Positions 60,001 to 64,000 of a DNA stretch of 64,000 nt are shown here, in pieces. Source of the stretch: Hoplostethus atlanticus (taxonomy: Eukaryota > Chordata > Actinopteri > Trachichthyiformes > Trachichthyidae); the NCBI GenBank assembly GCA_034670405.1, contig JAXDDX010000003.1, positions 11,651,001 through 11,715,000 on the forward strand, read 5' to 3'. Numbering within the stretch: position 1 is the first letter of the stretch; each line of letters opens with the position of its first letter. The notes beneath the pieces were generated by a model. The model had not been told where the DNA came from, did not search any database, and was given only the letters and a program-made list of their open reading frames with translations. A program made the translations under genes and the position numbers.

Positions 60001-61730
60001 ATTTCCAGTATTGGTCCAGCTGTCTCTGGCTGGCTTGAAGAAGTTGCTTCGCCCCTACTCCAGTCTCAACACTGTCCAGACACCTTAGTTTGGCACAGCA
60101 GGCACTTTGCTTCATTGAGATCAAAGAATCGCCACACTGCAGACATTTTTCCTACCGTTGGAAAAGTATTTTATTGCACCAAAGCGCAGCTCATTACAGT
60201 ATCAGGATTGTGACAGCTTTATTTGCTTGGGAGTAGAGCTAGATTGGCTCCGATACTGCAGATACTATGGGTGCACCTCTACTTTGTGTAGTATGTGTGT
60301 GTGCAGTATGTATGTTTTAATGCTGATCAAAATGTTCAGTACCTATTTGTGCTCCTGAGACAAGTGTGTTTATCACTGCAATCTAGGCATATCTTATGAT
60401 TTCAGTATCATCTCTCTGCTCACTGCAACGTAGCTCATTTGAAACATGACTTACTGTATAGTCTTCTTTGAAACCATGCCTGCCATATTTTTCCCTGACT
60501 GCACTGTGGGAGTCCTCCAAACTAGCCCAATCATCAGAAGAAGAGAGAAACTCCAGCCACTGAACTTGTATAGCAAGGCAGAAACTCTTAATGAATAGGA
60601 ACAGAGCTGTATGCTGTGGCCCGTTATTTTGTGTGTTTGCTTGCATCAGATTTCCCATTATATCAGTCTGGCATAATATTCTTTGGCATTTCTTTCCTCC
60701 AGATTCTAAAAACGTCAACTTCTTTCTTAGACTCCTTGTTATAATGTCACATGGACATCCATTAAAACGAATGTTATATCTCAACAGATCAGTTGTAAAC
60801 CTCCCTGCTGGTCAGCAAATGACAGCATTAACAAGAAAAATGGGAGGAGAGACTCAACACAGTACTGTCACACACTGTCTTTTATCCAGGATTAAAACCT
60901 TGCTCACACCAACTCACTCTTTAATCATAATTTGTTAAACCTCACTGCACTATCAGTGCCCTGCTTTCAGCCTCACTGTCTGTCTGTTTTAACTGGATGT
61001 GTCATTAATGATGTAGTTATTGACATCAGTGTTATGCAGTTAAGGCAGCATGGTTTTAGGTGCTGCTGTGGTAGTGCACTGAGACATGTACCAAGACTGC
61101 TGGACATATTCAGCACTCTCTTTCTTCTGACTCTCCTTCTCCCCAGTCGGCCGGCCTTTCTGTTTGCTTCCTTCCTTTCATTCCTTCACATTCACAGTAT
61201 TTCTCTTCCCTTCCTGCTGATTCATACTTTCTTCCTCTCACATTCCTGTCACGCTCTTTCTCTCTCCCCCCATTATTTTCTTCTCATATCTCCCTTCCAT
61301 TTCTATTTTGTGGTGGAGGTATAGCACACACAGGTAACAGCCTCCTTCCCTCTCCTTCCCTGTGCTTTCACATGTTCCCTCAATCTCTGTCTGTCTATCT
61401 CATTCCCCCTTTTCCCCTGTGCTGGTCTCTCACATACACACACAAGATACAAGAGTTAAAGCTGTGTATGTTTTTGTGTGTGTGTGAGAGAGTGTGTGAT
61501 AATTACCATGGCTGTCAGTAGGGGAAAGAGGAGTGAGATGATTAATGTTTTCACACACTCAGTGACGTCCCAATACCTCTGTGAAGGCCGTCTCCTCCCT
61601 TAGCTCCTAACTCTCCCTACACAGTGTTCTTTCCTTTATGGGCTAACACATTAGCTCATTATGTACACTGTTCCCTTTGTCCCATGTGTTTGGTTCTGTA
61701 GAAAAATCATACAGAGCCAACGCAAATATT

Positions 61731-61960
61731 GGGACAGCAGGGTGGCCTAGTGGTTAGAGAGGCCATCTTTCAACTGGATGACCCAGGTTCAAGTCCCGTG
61801 TCAGCAAGCGCCCGCCCTGTTGAAGTGTCCTGGTGCAAGTCGCTGAATCGCTACCAGCGCCAGGGGTGTTCAGTAGCTGACCTTGTGGTCTAGCCTCCTT
61901 GGAGGGCGGCTGAGCGAAAAGAGGGGATCAATAAGTATCACATTCAACATTATATACCTG
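61731..61960 (+). mobile_element. tRNA-derived SINE
   Basis: The head GGGACAGCAGGGTGGCCTAG contains a pol III A box TGGCCTAGTGG (61743-61753), and the B box GGTTCAAGTCC follows at 61786-61796, 32 bases later as in a tRNA. A tRNA-unrelated body follows, with a tail around GGGATCAATAAGTATCAC, like the GGATCAATAAAGTAT ends of other fish SINEs. No clear flanking duplication is visible, so limits are approximate. It is inserted in sense orientation in the arhgap35 intron. Confidence 0.8.
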
Positions 61961-62759
61961 GACATTTCAAACAAATTAACAAGAAAATTGAAGCCAGCAG
62001 AATTTAGAACTGCTGATTTTTGCCCTGGGCTTGGTCTGGGGCCTGGTCTGGGGCCTGCTTATTCACATTACAGACCATTTACCCATAATTCAGCCCTTAC
62101 AAAGTGACCAGGTTCCATCACCTTTTCCCTAAGCAGCTGTCTGTAGATCAGACTCCATTTTAAATTGGCTGCAGCCTGAAATCCCCCTAGGATGACCTGT
62201 TATTGAGTTATTGGGTCATCTTAAGGACAGGCAGTGTAGCAATGACCTGAGGTTAGTGAACCACTCCTGAGACTGGCAGGGGTTAACACAAAGTCGGATT
62301 GTCAGTTGGCTTTGTTAACGGTTTTAGGGTGAGGGTTTGTGTAGTGTAAACTGTTCCCTGATCTGGGCCTTAGGGTAATGTGTACCACTCTGAGTCATGA
62401 TGGGGAGGAACAAATAATTGAAACTAGACTCTGAGTACTTCTTAAAAAAACAACCTTTTACCTCAGGCTGACTGACTGTGCGGGATGTCTCTCTCTCTCT
62501 CTCTCTCTCCCCCTCCCGCCCTCCCTCAGTGAGAGACCGGAAACATTTCCTCTCTTTCTCCTGCAGCTTTTTTAAAACCCCCTCAACCAACAAGTGGAAT
62601 GTTTCAAATTCCTCAGTCACCTAGTTCCATTCTGATGCCCCCTGCAAAGAAATGAGACCGAATCAAGGACATAGACAACAGAACAAAAGAAAGAAAAGAA
62701 AATGGAGGGAGGGAGAATTAAGAAGTGTGATAGAGCTGTGGACTCTTACTTTTATGTTT

Positions 62760-62760
<1 letters not shown>

Positions 62761-62812
<52 letters not shown>
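62761..62812 (+). repeat. (GT)26 microsatellite
   Basis: Uninterrupted (GT)26, followed by GAGAGAGC. Confidence 0.97.
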
Positions 62813-62819
<7 letters not shown>

Positions 62820-64000
62820 CAGTGCATGTAAATGTCTGAATGTTATTATTAAGGATGTGTTTTGTTTGTCTTATGTGGTAGAGGTCTGTTTTGTCCTCTC
62901 AGCGCTGGCGACATATCCTGTCTCAGTCAGCAACTAAAAGGAGTGGCCAGAAGGCAGAACTGCAGGGGGAGAGAGAGAGAGAGAGAGAAGAGAGTGAGAG
63001 AGAAAGGGGGAGGGAGGGCAAGAGAGAGGCAGTCTGCCAAGCAGAGATAGTGCACGGATATACAGCACAGTCGGTGTGATGGGACACAAATAAATGATGA
63101 GCTGTGACTCAGGGCTAAACATGAAGCTACCACTGAATTATGACTGCACAGCTCTCTAACACCATAGAGGCTGCTGTGTTGCAGTGTCACACCTATTACT
63201 ACCCTTTGAACTACCAATCAAGCCTCCTGTGTGCTTTTGTGTGAACACATGGCACATGCACTCGCTGTCTTTACGCATGGATCTAAATGTGCAGCTAATG
63301 GCTGCAAGTGTAGGGATTCCTGTTGTCACTGTGGTCTTAGGAAGAGGCAGAGTAACGGGAGAGGTAGCTGGGAGTGATAAGTGAAGGAATTCCAGTAAGG
63401 ACCGTTGGAGTTTTAGGATCCATACATGTGGGTTGCGATGGAAAGAAACCCTAGGTAGAACCCTAAAGAAAGAAAAGAGCCAGTTGAAAGACAAGAGAGA
63501 TAAAGAACAGGAAACAAAATCTCAGAAAAAGTTCAGATGACAGGACAGAAAAATCCCCGGTGAGCCTTTGCTGATCTGCTTTGTTTCAATGAGTATTGAA
63601 TGAGTTATTGAATATTTGAGTACTAGCGTGGGTGTATATGTGGTGTCAGGGTGTTTGGTGGAGGGCAGTGAGTGATCTGGAGCAGAGGGCACGCCGGGCT
63701 CCTTCTCTCTAATGAGCACTCCTCTGTCAGGCCTCCACTGCTCCATAGTCTCTGTGCCCAGCCGACCATGCAGCCCTGCCTCACCACCCAGCCTGCCAGG
63801 GCAGAGCCTCAGGGGGCTGACAGACTTACTAGAGATCCAGGCCTCAAGGGGCCTACGAAACAATCCCACTGAACACTATTAATGCACAAGTACAATTACT
63901 CCTGCTGCTTCAACGGCGCTGAGGCAGGAGCAAAATGTTGTAGGAGGGTATCAGACATCTCTCAACAGAATAACAGGAGTGAGAAACTAATTAAACAATG

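Larger units (their letters stand above)
59159..64000 (+). other. arhgap35 intron after the giant exon (continues past the window)
   Basis: Begins GTTAGTGTTTG. It contains AT-rich sequence at 59945-60000, a tRNA-derived SINE (61731-61960), (CT)n 62487-62509, (GT)26 62761-62812 and GA-rich DNA 62971-63015. I searched for the next exon (the PKPKPRP-type segment leading into the RhoGAP domain) and found none. Confidence 0.7.

Noticed and set aside
60000-60090. Possible next arhgap35 exon after a TTTCCAG acceptor-like site near 60008
   Set aside because: The translation does not match the segment leading into the RhoGAP domain in any frame.
61743-61805. A functional tRNA gene
   Set aside because: A and B boxes are present but the cloverleaf is incomplete and a SINE body and tail follow.

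Overview
This is a vertebrate, almost certainly teleost fish, nuclear DNA window. It holds intron-containing genes with GT/AG splice sites, dense (CA)n/(GT)n microsatellites, a tRNA-derived SINE, a hAT-like MITE and fish-type promoter words such as TTAGCTAGC. The species cannot be read from the sequence. No prokaryotic, viral or CRISPR system was found, and nothing here looks like a new multi-gene system. The unusual features are gene-structural and regulatory.

Layout: (1) About 340-12100, + strand: rab4b, an endosomal-recycling Rab GTPase. Seven coding exons give 213 residues, followed by a long 3'UTR that probably contains its own intron. (2) About 12100-13680: short convergent intergenic gap with a CTCF-like motif. 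(3) 13680-19860, - strand: ap2s1, the sigma subunit of the AP-2 clathrin adaptor. Five coding exons give 142 residues; exon 1 encodes only the initiator Met. (4) About 19860-22900: intergenic, head-to-head spacer between ap2s1 and arhgap35. (5) About 22960-64000, + strand: arhgap35 (p190RhoGAP-A). There is a likely untranslated first exon near 22.96-23.61 kb, a roughly 31.7 kb intron full of simple repeats and candidate regulatory blocks, then one giant coding exon (55307-59158). The window ends inside the next intron, before the RhoGAP-domain exons.

Main oddity: the arhgap35 giant exon carries one extra G at 58738/58739. It breaks the frame between the two tyrosines that bind p120RasGAP in mammals, and the read-through frame stops after 1130 residues. 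Coding similarity resumes at once in the next frame, so an assembly or sequencing error or a private indel is the simplest explanation. Other points are a candidate 3'UTR intron in rab4b beyond the usual NMD threshold, a last-exon acceptor that also reads as a perfect donor, a CA tract touching the ap2s1 exon 3 donor, a CpG island deep in arhgap35 intron 1 and a giant CA/GT foldback.

The three genes act in linked steps. AP-2 sigma selects cargo at the plasma membrane, Rab4b drives fast recycling from early endosomes, and p190RhoGAP-A lowers Rho activity downstream of adhesion and growth-factor signals. AP2S1 and ARHGAP35 are also neighbours on human chromosome 19q, and RAB4B is on the same arm.
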